Source: Gammaproteobacteria bacterium (GTDB taxonomy: Bacteria > Pseudomonadota > Gammaproteobacteria > Pseudomonadales > Pseudohongiellaceae). From it: a stretch of 32,317 bases of DNA. Under the pieces are notes generated by a model. The model saw only the letters and a program-made list of their open reading frames with translations. It did no database searches and was not told the DNA's origin. How positions within the stretch are numbered: position 1 is the first letter of the stretch; the number at the start of each line of letters is the position of its first letter. The DNA lies in assembly GCA_026710425.1 (NCBI GenBank), contig JAPORB010000128.1, forward strand, positions 1 to 32,317, given 5' to 3'. Position numbers and translations under genes: made by a program. Below are positions 18,450 through 27,284 of this stretch, piece by piece.

Positions 18450-19702
18450 TGTTTGCTTTGGTTGATTGCAACAGTTTCTATGCCAGTTGCGAGCAGGTGT
18501 TTCGTCCCGATCTGCGGGGCAAGCCAGTGGTGGTTTTGTCCAACAACGATGGTTTTGTGGTGGCGTGTTCGAAAGAGGCCAAGGCACTGGGTATTGGTGA
18601 TTTGCAGCCGTTTTTCAAGATTGAGCATGCGTTGCGGCAGCACAATGTGACTATTTTTTCATCCAACTACCCGCTCTATGGAGATCTTTCACGCCGGGTT
18701 ATGACTATTTTGCGTGAATACAGTCCCGAGGTTGAGGTTTATAGCATTGATGAAATGTTCCTGCCGCTCAGCGGGGGAGAAGATGAACTTCAGGCACAGG
18801 CGCACCGCATCCGTAGTCGGATCTGGCAGGATGTGCGCATGCCGACAGGGGTCGGGATCGGGCCGACCAAGACCCTGGCCAAACTGGCCAGTAAGGTCGG
18901 CAAGAAAATTCCCCGCTTGGCAGGCATTTGTGTTCTGGATGAGCCGCATAAGATGGAATGGGTACTGCGCCGGGTACCGGTGACTGCTGTTTGGGGTGTG
19001 GCTAAGCGTCTAGCGGCACGATTGGAGGTGCTGAATATTCGCACGGCTTGGGAGTTGGCCCAGGCCAATCCCAAGATGGTTAGGCGGCGCAGCACTGTCT
19101 GCCTGGAACGTACCATTGAGGAACTCAATGGCAGGTCGTGTCTGGCACTGGAAGAGTTGCCGCCACCCAAGCAGCAAATCTACTGCACCCGCAGTTTTGG
19201 CACCAAGGCCAGAGAGTTAAAGCCAGTGCTGGAGGCGGTATCCTTATATGCCACGCGAGCGGCTGAAAAGTTGCGTAGTCAAAATCACCAGGCCGCTACC
19301 CTGCATATCTTTATTCACACCTCACCCTTTGAACCCGGTTTCCATGCCGTGAGTGATATAGTGAGGCTGCCATACTTTACAGATGATACCCGCCTCATTG
19401 TCGGGCTAGCGCGGGACACCGTCAGACGGCTTTACAGCCCGGGTCATGCCTTTCTGAAGGCGGGTGTGGGGCTGATTGAGATACGCGACAAAAGGTATCA
19501 TCAGCGTGACCTATTCCATCAGGGCCAGTCTGAAAAAGCCGACAGATTGATGCAGGTGCTGGATACGGTTAATCGACGAGAGGGGAAGGGCACCCTATTT
19601 CTGGCTGCACAGGGCATCAACAAACCCTGGTTCATGCGCCAGCAATTTACTTCTCCGCAATACACAACCCGGTGGCGGGATATTCCCGTGGCAAAATGCT
19701 GA
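18446..19702 (+). CDS. umuC: DNA polymerase V subunit UmuC (Y-family); likely ATG start at 18449
   Basis: '[35 protein letters not shown]', 'VYSIDEMFL', '[18 protein letters not shown]'. Confidence 0.96.
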   Translation: MMFALVDCNSFYASCEQVFRPDLRGKPVVVLSNNDGFVVACSKEAKALGIGDLQPFFKIEHALRQHNVTIFSSNYPLYGDLSRRVMTILREYSPEVEVYSIDEMFLPLSGGEDELQAQAHRIRSRIWQDVRMPTGVGIGPTKTLAKLASKVGKKIPRLAGICVLDEPHKMEWVLRRVPVTAVWGVAKRLAARLEVLNIRTAWELAQANPKMVRRRSTVCLERTIEELNGRSCLALEELPPPKQQIYCTRSFGTKARELKPVLEAVSLYATRAAEKLRSQNHQAATLHIFIHTSPFEPGFHAVSDIVRLPYFTDDTRLIVGLARDTVRRLYSPGHAFLKAGVGLIEIRDKRYHQRDLFHQGQSEKADRLMQVLDTVNRREGKGTLFLAAQGINKPWFMRQQFTSPQYTTRWRDIPVAKC

Positions 19703-19903
19703 TCACGAATACCTAGCTCCGATGGTGATCAATAGTCAGGCGCAGGGGATGCGGTCGTTTTGCCGGGTGCTGACAGCAGTCCTTTGATTGATGTAAACTT
19801 GGCTTCTGTTTTGTTTCGGCGATCTGTCATAGTATAAACCTTGATATGAAAGCCAACATGCAGATTTTTTTGTTAATCCTGTCAGCTCCGAGAGGCGGCC
19901 CCT

Positions 19904-20245
19904 ATGAGTACTGAAGAAAGTATCCAAGAACAAATTGATGATAACAGCATCTTGCTCTATATGAAGGGCAACCCGGAACAACCCCAGTGTGGTTTCTCGG
20001 CTCAGGCGACCCAGGTTCTGATGGCCTGTGGCAAGCGGTTTGCCTATGTCGATATTCTCAGTAATCCAGATATTCGCGCCACCCTGCCGCAGGTCTCCAA
20101 CTGGCCGACATTTCCGCAGTTGTTTATTGACGGTGAACTGATTGGTGGCTGTGACATCATTGTGGAGATGTATGAAAAAGGTGAGTTACAGCCCTTGATT
20201 GAGAAGGCCGGAGTAGGAGATACCGAGGCCGAAGAATCGGAGTAG
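19904..20245 (+). CDS. grxD: Monothiol glutaredoxin, Grx4 family
   Basis: 'LYMKGNPEQPQCGFSAQ' CGFS active site, 'WPTFPQLFIDGELIGGCDI'. Confidence 0.95.
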   Translation: MSTEESIQEQIDDNSILLYMKGNPEQPQCGFSAQATQVLMACGKRFAYVDILSNPDIRATLPQVSNWPTFPQLFIDGELIGGCDIIVEMYEKGELQPLIEKAGVGDTEAEESE

Positions 20246-20317
20246 GATTGGCCTCGATCCAAATTTGATCGCTGTTGAAATCAGCTAATAACCCCTGCGC
20301 CGTTTGTTCAATACTGG

Positions 20318-20332
20318 TTGTAATCATTCTCA
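20318..20332. promoter_or_regulatory. Weak Fur-box-like element
   Basis: Complement reads TGAGAATGATTACAA, a partial match to the 7-1-7 pattern TGATAATNATTATCA; lies between grxD and the RTX protease. Confidence 0.25.
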
Positions 20333-20449
20333 CTTGGCGATCGGTTTCCATCGTTTGGGCCTGAGTGCTGTATGCGCTTCGATATCTTTTATAAGCTATA
20401 CCGCTCGCTCTCTTGCTTCTATCTTTGAAATTACAGATAAACATCTGGG

Positions 20450-22792
20450 ATGGCTGAAATCATTGGCAGCGATGATCCCGATACCTTGAATGGTACCGCT
20501 GAAGATGACGAAATCTATTCGTTGGATGGCAACGATACTGTTTACGGCAAAGAGGGTGATGACTGGATTAACGCTATCTATAGCGAGGAGGACCAACAAG
20601 ATCTATTCCAAAGCTATTCTGGCACTCTGATTGCCTATGGTGGCTTGGGCAACGATCTGATCAGCGGTAAGACCGGAATCGACAGACTTTATGGCGAGGA
20701 TGGTAATGACAGACTCTATGCCTGGGAGGGAGATGATTTCATAGAAGGCGGCGACGGCAATGATTTTGCCGATGGTGGGGATGGGGATGATGCCCTCAAC
20801 GGCGGCGATGGCGATGACGCTCTGCATGGAAACCTGGGTGCCGATGAGCTCGTTGGGGGCAACGGCGATGATCATCTACGAGGTGGGGAGGGTGATGATG
20901 TTCTCGAAGGAGGTGTCGGCGATGATTTCACCGATGGTGGTGATGGGAATGATACTCTCAACGGCGGCGATGGCAATGATACTTTATGGGGAGGTCTGGG
21001 TACCGATGAGCTTATTGGTGGTAGCGGCGATGATCACTTGGAAGGTGGAGGGGGTGATGATGTTTTAAATGGAGGCCCCGGCGATGATACCCTATGGGGC
21101 GGCGATGGTGATGATACATACTTCATCCAGGACTTTGGAGATATTATTGAGGATAGTTCTGGCAACGACACGGCCATAGTTTCAGTATCATTCGTAAAGA
21201 TACCTTCCAGCATTGAAAATGTAACTTTTGTCGACGGCGCACAACCGTTCCCCTACTGGATCGATGCCTTGATGCCTGGCATTGCCGCCGGATTCTATTA
21301 TTTGAAGCTGCTGGGGGATGAGAAAATATTAAGGTACGCCTTTCCGTCAAGTGCCCCTACCTACCTTTCTGCGGATGAAGCTACAGGTTTCCGGCAGTTA
21401 TCTTCAATTCAGCAACGAAATGTTGAAATAGCACTGAATAACATCGCACAGGTTATCGATATCAGTTTTGAACGAACCAACACCTCGGACCAGTCGAATA
21501 CGATATCAATTGCCTTGAATCAACAAACAACAGCGGGTGTAGCTTTTTATCCTGGTGAGCGCAGAGTTAATTATGATGTTTTACTCAGTGACTATGATGA
21601 GAATGCCACTTTGAATCGTGGCACTTTCGGTGCCTATACACTGGTTCACGAACTGGGTCATGCCCTTGGTTTGAAGCATCCTTTTGAAGGTACAGATGGT
21701 GAGATTGGAGAGCCGCCCTATCTGCAAAGCTACGAAGACCGCACTCAATGGACAATGATGTCCTACACTACAACATCGAACGAGAACAAGCTCACCTTCA
21801 GTCCTCTTGACATAGCGGCATTGCAATATCTTTATGGTCCCAGCAGGCAGACACGCACCGGCGATGATACTTACATCTACACACCGAGTTTAGCCAATTT
21901 TATCTGGGATGGTGGCGGAGGTCAGGATACGATTGACGCTTCAACTTCCCCCTGGGGGGTCACCATTTATCTTGAGCCTGGATATCAGGGATTTAATTCG
22001 CGATCTGGTAAGACTGATCGGATAACCTCCCCCGGTCAAATTACGGTCAATTATGGCAGCGAGATTGAGAATCTAATCGGCACAGCCCATACCGACCAGT
22101 TGGTGGGAAATGATCTGGATAACGAAATCCACGGTCGGGATGGCGATGACAGTATCATTGGTGATGCGGGTGACGACATGCTGGATGGTGGTGGCGGAAA
22201 CGATCGTCTGCAAGGTGGTGATGGTTGGGATATATTGATTGGTGGAGATGGTCTCGACTATGCCCTATTCGATAGTAATAGGGATGCGTTTATTATTTCT
22301 TTAACTGCAGACGGTGTTACCGAAGTTGCTGCCATTTCCGCAGCTGAAAACGGCACTGACATACTCAGGGGCGTGGAGCGTCTTGTATTCTCTGACATCA
22401 GTATTGCTTACGATATGGACGGTCATGCCGGAGTCACCGCTAAGGTACTCGGTGCCTTTTTGGGTGCTGAGGGATTGCTCCGAACTGATCTGGCTGGTCA
22501 GGCCCTGGAACAACTCGACAGAGGTACGAGCTTGGATGCGTTGCTGCTAAGCGCGCTTGACATAGTATTCGGCACTAACCGGGATGGGGCACATCTGGTC
22601 GGTCATTTCTATACTGCGGTAACAGGCGAGGAGGCTCCAGATGATGTGATCTCCTACTGGGGCGGCAGAGTTGACAATGGTGAACTGTCTGCACTCGAAC
22701 TGAGCAAGCTGGTGGCTGAACATGAACTGAACCTTGCCAATATTAACTTCACCGGGCTTTACTCAACTGGTATTGAGTATTTGACAGCCTGA
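20450..22792 (+). CDS. RTX calcium-binding repeat protein with serralysin-type (M10) metalloprotease domain and a C-terminal DUF4214-like region
   Basis: Many GGxGxDxxx nonapeptides at the N-terminus and again at about residue 540-600; zinc motif 'HELGHALGLKHP' and Met-turn 'MMSY'; no N-terminal signal peptide, consistent with type I secretion. Confidence 0.92.
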   Translation: MAEIIGSDDPDTLNGTAEDDEIYSLDGNDTVYGKEGDDWINAIYSEEDQQDLFQSYSGTLIAYGGLGNDLISGKTGIDRLYGEDGNDRLYAWEGDDFIEGGDGNDFADGGDGDDALNGGDGDDALHGNLGADELVGGNGDDHLRGGEGDDVLEGGVGDDFTDGGDGNDTLNGGDGNDTLWGGLGTDELIGGSGDDHLEGGGGDDVLNGGPGDDTLWGGDGDDTYFIQDFGDIIEDSSGNDTAIVSVSFVKIPSSIENVTFVDGAQPFPYWIDALMPGIAAGFYYLKLLGDEKILRYAFPSSAPTYLSADEATGFRQLSSIQQRNVEIALNNIAQVIDISFERTNTSDQSNTISIALNQQTTAGVAFYPGERRVNYDVLLSDYDENATLNRGTFGAYTLVHELGHALGLKHPFEGTDGEIGEPPYLQSYEDRTQWTMMSYTTTSNENKLTFSPLDIAALQYLYGPSRQTRTGDDTYIYTPSLANFIWDGGGGQDTIDASTSPWGVTIYLEPGYQGFNSRSGKTDRITSPGQITVNYGSEIENLIGTAHTDQLVGNDLDNEIHGRDGDDSIIGDAGDDMLDGGGGNDRLQGGDGWDILIGGDGLDYALFDSNRDAFIISLTADGVTEVAAISAAENGTDILRGVERLVFSDISIAYDMDGHAGVTAKVLGAFLGAEGLLRTDLAGQALEQLDRGTSLDALLLSALDIVFGTNRDGAHLVGHFYTAVTGEEAPDDVISYWGGRVDNGELSALELSKLVAEHELNLANINFTGLYSTGIEYLTA
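20762..21085 (+). repeat. Tandem duplication of a 162-bp (6 x 9 aa) RTX super-unit
   Basis: 20762-20923 encodes DFADGGDGD DALNGGDGD DALHGNLGA DELVGGNGD DHLRGGEGD DVLEGGVGD; 20924-21085 encodes DFTDGGDGN DTLNGGDGN DTLWGGLGT DELIGGSGD DHLEGGGGD DVLNGGPGD. Confidence 0.9.
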
Positions 22793-22920
22793 TATTGTCT
22801 CAACTCGACATCATTCCGACCGCGCATCAACCTCATAAAGGCAAGCAATTGGTTACGCCTGTATACAACAAACTGGTGGACAATCTAACTCTGAATTTAT
22901 TGGCTGCAGGTGGATCATCA

Positions 22921-23113
22921 GCTTTGCCTGCAGGATAGTCAGAAATACATCGGCCATAGTTTGCGGTTAAGATGTCGTTCTGAATGAATAAGTTATCTGG
23001 TTCAAGTTATTGGGCTGTCGCAACAGAAAAGCAGAGCAGTTGATAATCGTGGAATTACAACTTCAAATCCAGCCTGCAAATCAGCTGGTATGTAATACAA
23101 AGGACGACAATTG
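22921..23113 (+). repeat. Diverged direct repeat of 25039-25231 (fic 3' end plus downstream spacer)
   Basis: 22921 'gctttgcctgcaggatag' (A L P A G stop) aligns with 25039 'gccttgcctgcgggataa' (A L P A G stop); the following about 175 bp align with few gaps, e.g. 'caacagaaaagcagagcagttgat' vs 'caacacaaaagcagaaaagttgat'. Confidence 0.85.
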
Positions 23114-23134
23114 TTTGTGTTAATGCATTCTCAC

Positions 23135-23262
23135 CTATTCTTTATGCTCAATATATTTAAAGAATGATCGTTCTATCTTTAGATAGCCGCCCCCAATAAT
23201 CTCTAGCCGCCAGGTGGCTACCTCCAGTGCGGCATCGGGATAGGTATTGTAGCCACTGTTCT
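23135..23262 (-). pseudogene. Truncated relic of an RNase T (rnt) paralogue
   Basis: Reverse translation NSGYNTYPDAALEVATWRLEIIGGGYLKIERSFFKYIEHKE* aligns with the intact rnt [41 protein letters not shown]. Confidence 0.85.
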
Positions 23263-23466
23263 AAATTTCAGCATGCATTTACCCCTCCCGTGGAGCCAAA
23301 TAGTGCTCTGGATTTCGCAATGTAGAGAAAACAGTCAAATCAGGCCAGCCATCATGCACAGTGAAAATGGGATCGGCCACTATTGAATACCTTTGGTTCT
23401 GGGTTGCTCTGACCATTCACCAGGAGAAATTAATCTAATAGGGTGGGGATTAGGATTTTTATATTG

Positions 23467-23502
23467 CTTTATTCTTTTATATTGTATAAAATAGAAATAA
23501 AG
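23467..23502. promoter_or_regulatory. Long imperfect AT-rich palindrome upstream of the AbiEi-Fic gene
   Basis: ctttattcttttat-attgt-ataaaatagaaataaag; the right arm reverse-complements to ctttatttctattttat, matching the left arm apart from small indels. Confidence 0.4.
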
Positions 23503-23568
23503 AGTGCTTTATAGATTAATTCGCAACAAATTAAATTATTGCTAGCGTACAAAAGGGCGGTAGTCTTC

Positions 23569-25056
23569 ATGTCAAGTTTGATTTTCCCCAAGAATAGCAA
23601 TCAGGCCAAACGGCTGGCTCGGGCGGTAAGCAATGGAGAACTCAAACGAATTCGTCGCGGGATCTACACTGATGCGGACTGGGATGAGATTCCTTTGTTG
23701 CTGTCAAATCAATGGCATGCTGTGGTAGCGTATCTCTATCCCGGTGCTATAGTCTCTTATTCATCAGCTGCCCTGCTTAGGCCACAAAACAAAGTAGTGC
23801 ATATCACTGCTGATGTAAAAGTCAGAAAGAAGATAAACATCAGCAACCTGTTAATCATCGAAGTGCATCCGGGAGATTGCAATCGGCTCACAGAGCCGTT
23901 TATACCTACTTTACGTCGCAGTTCACCGTCCCGCTATCTACTGGAAAATCTGCAAATTACTCATGGTGATGTAGCAGCTCCCCGGGCTCTGGGACGAAAG
24001 TGGGTGGAGGCTGAACTCTGTAAACTGCTGGAGCGTAGAGGCGAGGGAGAAATCAGAAAATTACATAGCGAAGCCAGATCTTATAGCCATAGCGTATCTC
24101 TCAATAGAGAGTTTTGTCTATTGGATACTATTATCGGTGCGTTGTTATCAATACGTTCTGCAACAGCACTCGTCACACCCGTCGCAATCGCTCTGATCAA
24201 CAAGCAACCTTTTGATCAAGATCGGGTTGTTTTATTTGAAGGGTTGGCTGCCTATCTCGATCAATGCAGTCTGCCATTAATCAACTATAGCTACAGCAAA
24301 GCAAACTGGCGTAACCTGGCTTTCTTTGAAAGCTACTTTTCAAACTTCATAGAAGGCACAAGGTTTGAAATTGAAGAGGCCGAGCAGATTGTGTTCGAGC
24401 ATGAGGAGATTCAAAACCGTCCAGAGGATTGCCATGATGTCCTATCAGTCTTTGAGGTAGTGCATGACTACACCGAGATGGCAATGGTACCGGACACGAC
24501 AGAAGAGCTATTTCAATTACTGAAGCAGCGACATGCATTGATCATGCGGGCAAGACCTCACAATCACCCCGGAGAGCTTAAACTGAAACCAAACAGAGTA
24601 GGCAACACACACTTTGTAGAACCCGACAAGATTAAGGGAACATTAAACCAGGCATTTCCTTTCTATCAACAACTGGCCCCGGGTATTTGGAGAGGTGTTT
24701 TTATGCACTTCATTATCGCAGAATGTCATCCATTTGATGATGGGAATGGTCGACTAGCCCGCATAATGATGAATGCTGAGCTGGTTAGTGCCGGACAACA
24801 TAAACTGATTGTTCCGACGGTGCACCAAGACAGTTATCTTAACGGACTTCGACAAGCAAGCCGAAGTGGCCGATTCAGAACCATTACCAAGGTAATTGCA
24901 GATTTGCAGGGTTATTCCAGCCGTATTCCTTGGGAAGATTATGGGGAAGCCAGAACAACGCTGGAATCACACTGCGCCGAAAAACTACCAGATGAGGGAA
25001 TAGGTTTGTTCAACAGGCAGATTTCGCAATTCAAGCTTGCCTTGCCTGCGGGATAA
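23569..25056 (+). CDS. AbiEi-like winged-helix domain fused to a class II Fic (AMPylase) domain
   Basis: N-terminus 'AKRLARAVSNGELKRIRRGIYTDADW' typical of AbiEi/type IV antitoxin-like wHTH proteins; Fic motif 'HPFDDGNGRLARIMMNAEL'; inhibitory helix 'SNFIEGT' (S/TxxxEG). Track start is 23539; ATG at 23569 is preferred. Confidence 0.88.
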   Translation: MSSLIFPKNSNQAKRLARAVSNGELKRIRRGIYTDADWDEIPLLLSNQWHAVVAYLYPGAIVSYSSAALLRPQNKVVHITADVKVRKKINISNLLIIEVHPGDCNRLTEPFIPTLRRSSPSRYLLENLQITHGDVAAPRALGRKWVEAELCKLLERRGEGEIRKLHSEARSYSHSVSLNREFCLLDTIIGALLSIRSATALVTPVAIALINKQPFDQDRVVLFEGLAAYLDQCSLPLINYSYSKANWRNLAFFESYFSNFIEGTRFEIEEAEQIVFEHEEIQNRPEDCHDVLSVFEVVHDYTEMAMVPDTTEELFQLLKQRHALIMRARPHNHPGELKLKPNRVGNTHFVEPDKIKGTLNQAFPFYQQLAPGIWRGVFMHFIIAECHPFDDGNGRLARIMMNAELVSAGQHKLIVPTVHQDSYLNGLRQASRSGRFRTITKVIADLQGYSSRIPWEDYGEARTTLESHCAEKLPDEGIGLFNRQISQFKLALPAG

Positions 25057-25287
25057 TAAGAAATTTTGCCGCCATAATTTACGGATTAGGAATCACTTTG
25101 AATTGATGAGTTATGGGTCTATGCAATTGGGCTATTTCAACACAAAAGCAGAAAAGTTGATGATTGTAGACTTACAACTTTATATCCGGCTAGCAAATCA
25201 GGTGGCATGCAATACAGAGATCGATAATTACTTACACTAGTTCATCTTTCTCCTCTCTTGATTAATTTCTTTCTTTGCTTGTTTACC

Positions 25288-25923
25288 TTACCGAGTCCAT
25301 CCACCTAGTTCCTTCCATCGATTAACTATGGCACAAAAAAGTTCAGCCGTTTTTTCAGCATCATAACGGGCTGAGTGCGCAGCGTTTTCGTCGAAATCAA
25401 TATCGGCCGCAGCACAAGCACGGGAAAGTACAGTTTGCCCATAGGCAAGACCACTCAGGCTGGCAGTATCAAAACTGGAAAATGGGTGGAAAGGGTTGCG
25501 TTTCAGGTTATGACGCTCACAAGCTGCGCGAATAAAGCTGTGATCAAAATGAGCATTGTGTGCTACCACTATAGCGCGCTTGCACTCTTTATTCTTCACG
25601 GAATCGCGGATAAGCTTGAACATAGCTTGGAAAACTTCTTTCTCTCCTCTGGCCACTCGTAGTGGATGAAAGGGATTGATGCCAGTAAATTTCAGTGCTG
25701 ACTCCTCCAGATTGGCACCCTCAAAGGGCTTGACATGATGAAAGAATGACTGTTCTATTTCCAGATATCCATCGTTATTCATCTCCAATAGTACGGCGGC
25801 GACCTCTAGTATGGCATCGGTGTGGGAATTGAAGCCTCCTGTCTCCACATCAATCACAACCGGCAGAAAAGAGCGAAAACGATCCGCCATCAGACCGCCC
25901 AATGAGAACTCTGAATCAGTCAT
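25288..25923 (-). CDS. rnt: Ribonuclease T (DEDDh exonuclease)
   Basis: '[24 protein letters not shown]', '[13 protein letters not shown]', '[14 protein letters not shown]'; adjacent to pyrC. Confidence 0.95.
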   Translation of the reverse strand: MTDSEFSLGGLMADRFRSFLPVVIDVETGGFNSHTDAILEVAAVLLEMNNDGYLEIEQSFFHHVKPFEGANLEESALKFTGINPFHPLRVARGEKEVFQAMFKLIRDSVKNKECKRAIVVAHNAHFDHSFIRAACERHNLKRNPFHPFSSFDTASLSGLAYGQTVLSRACAAADIDFDENAAHSARYDAEKTAELFCAIVNRWKELGGWTR

Positions 25924-25929
25924 GACTGC

Positions 25930-26991
25930 TCACTTTAGTTGCCAGCAAATCTTATCACCGCTACGCAGAGGGACTACGGTATCTTCGGCAGTGAAAGGAT
26001 AGCTTTCTGGCAATTGCCAGTCTTGGCGGATAAGAGTGACTTGTTCGGTATTGGGTTGTAGACCGTAAAATTGTGGTCCGAAGACACTGGCAAATTTTTC
26101 CAGTCTGTCCAGGGCATTGTGCTGTTCGAATACTTCAGCATACAACTCCAGTGCAGCTGGTGCGGTATAAACACCAGCACAACCACATGCTGATTCCTTT
26201 TGGGAGCGCAGGTGGGGTGCGGAATCCGTGCCAAGGAAAAATTTGGGACTGCCGCTAATGGCCGCTTCAATCAATGCCGTCTGATGGCTACTGCGTTTGA
26301 GTATCGGCAGGCAGTAAAAGTGCGGTCTGATGCCACCTGCAAGTAAATCATTACGGTTGTGTAGCAGGTGGTGCACTGTAATGGTTGCTGCCAGTCCATC
26401 GCCTCCAGACTTGACATAGTCAACTGAATCCTGGGTGGTAATGTGTTCCAGTATCACCCGTAACTCTGGCAGGCGGTCTCGCAAAGGCGAGAGTACTTGC
26501 TCAATGAAGAGACGCTCTCGATCAAATATATCGGTATCCGGATCGGTCACTTCGCCATGAATCAGCAGAGGGATGCTCAATTCTGCCATTCGCTCCAAGG
26601 TTGGAATAACCTTTTCGATATCAGTAACCCCGTTTTGTGAGTTGGTGGTAGCACCAGCAGGGTAATACTTAACGGCAATCACATGTGGCGATTTGGCCAG
26701 TCTTTCCATTTCTAAGGGAGCCAGTTCATCAGTCAGATAGAGGGTCATCAGGGGAGTAAAAGTCTGCTTTGGCAGAACAGCAGCCAAGATTCGTTCCCGG
26801 TAGGCTAGTGCGCTGGCAACGGTGGTGACTGGTGGCAGCAAATTGGGCATGACGATAGCGCGGGCAAAGCAACGTGCAGTGTGGGGGACACTGGTCCTGA
26901 GTGCCTCTCCATCACGCAGATGCAGGTGCCAGTCATCCGGTTTGATGAGGCTGATTCGATTGGTACTCATGGGAATCCAGGTAAGGTACAA
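25930..26991 (-). CDS. pyrC: Dihydroorotase, PyrC type (likely ATG start at 26970)
   Basis: 'ISLIKPDDWHLHLRDGEAL', 'VKYYPAGATTNSQNGV', 'LLIHGEVTD', 'FFLGTDSAPH'. Confidence 0.97.
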   Translation of the reverse strand: MYLTWIPMSTNRISLIKPDDWHLHLRDGEALRTSVPHTARCFARAIVMPNLLPPVTTVASALAYRERILAAVLPKQTFTPLMTLYLTDELAPLEMERLAKSPHVIAVKYYPAGATTNSQNGVTDIEKVIPTLERMAELSIPLLIHGEVTDPDTDIFDRERLFIEQVLSPLRDRLPELRVILEHITTQDSVDYVKSGGDGLAATITVHHLLHNRNDLLAGGIRPHFYCLPILKRSSHQTALIEAAISGSPKFFLGTDSAPHLRSQKESACGCAGVYTAPAALELYAEVFEQHNALDRLEKFASVFGPQFYGLQPNTEQVTLIRQDWQLPESYPFTAEDTVVPLRSGDKICWQLK

Positions 26992-27173
26992 CTAATTGAT
27001 ATTATACCTGAAACTGCAAGGAAGCTGAATCGGAATTGTCATTACAGCAACTTTTCAGTTTTACGGCTTGATCTTGGCAATGGCACTGCATTTCTCATAC
27101 TGCATAAGCTATATATCTGAATCCTGGCATTAGACCAACCTCTTGGTGCTAACTCTGTGTACAGTAGGTAGCA

Positions 27174-27183
27174 ATGCTATAAT
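27174..27183 (+). promoter_or_regulatory. Extended -10 element upstream of argG
   Basis: 'aTGCTATAAT': TG-N-TATAAT extended -10, about 100 bp before the argG ATG. Confidence 0.4.
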
Positions 27184-27284
27184 GAAGCCTACTAGGTGGC
27201 CTGTTAGCGCAATAACGAATCGAATCTCGGAACCGCAACAGGCTGATTTAACCCGACATGCTCAACTATCCATGGAGTGAATTG

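Noticed and set aside
20603-20875. Antisense ORF (MIIAVAPNELIGTQVSM...) and + strand ORF 20760..21068 in the RTX region
   Set aside because: Low-complexity by-products of the repetitive GGxGxD coding sequence in other frames; the long RTX frame explains the region.
20640-21110. Regular short repeats that could be mistaken for a CRISPR-like array
   Set aside because: The repeats are in-frame RTX nonapeptide codons with no unique spacers between them.
25037-25240. 67-aa ORF after fic
   Set aside because: Overlaps the fic 3' end in another frame and the spacer that is duplicated at 22921-23113; the copy does not preserve it as a coding frame.
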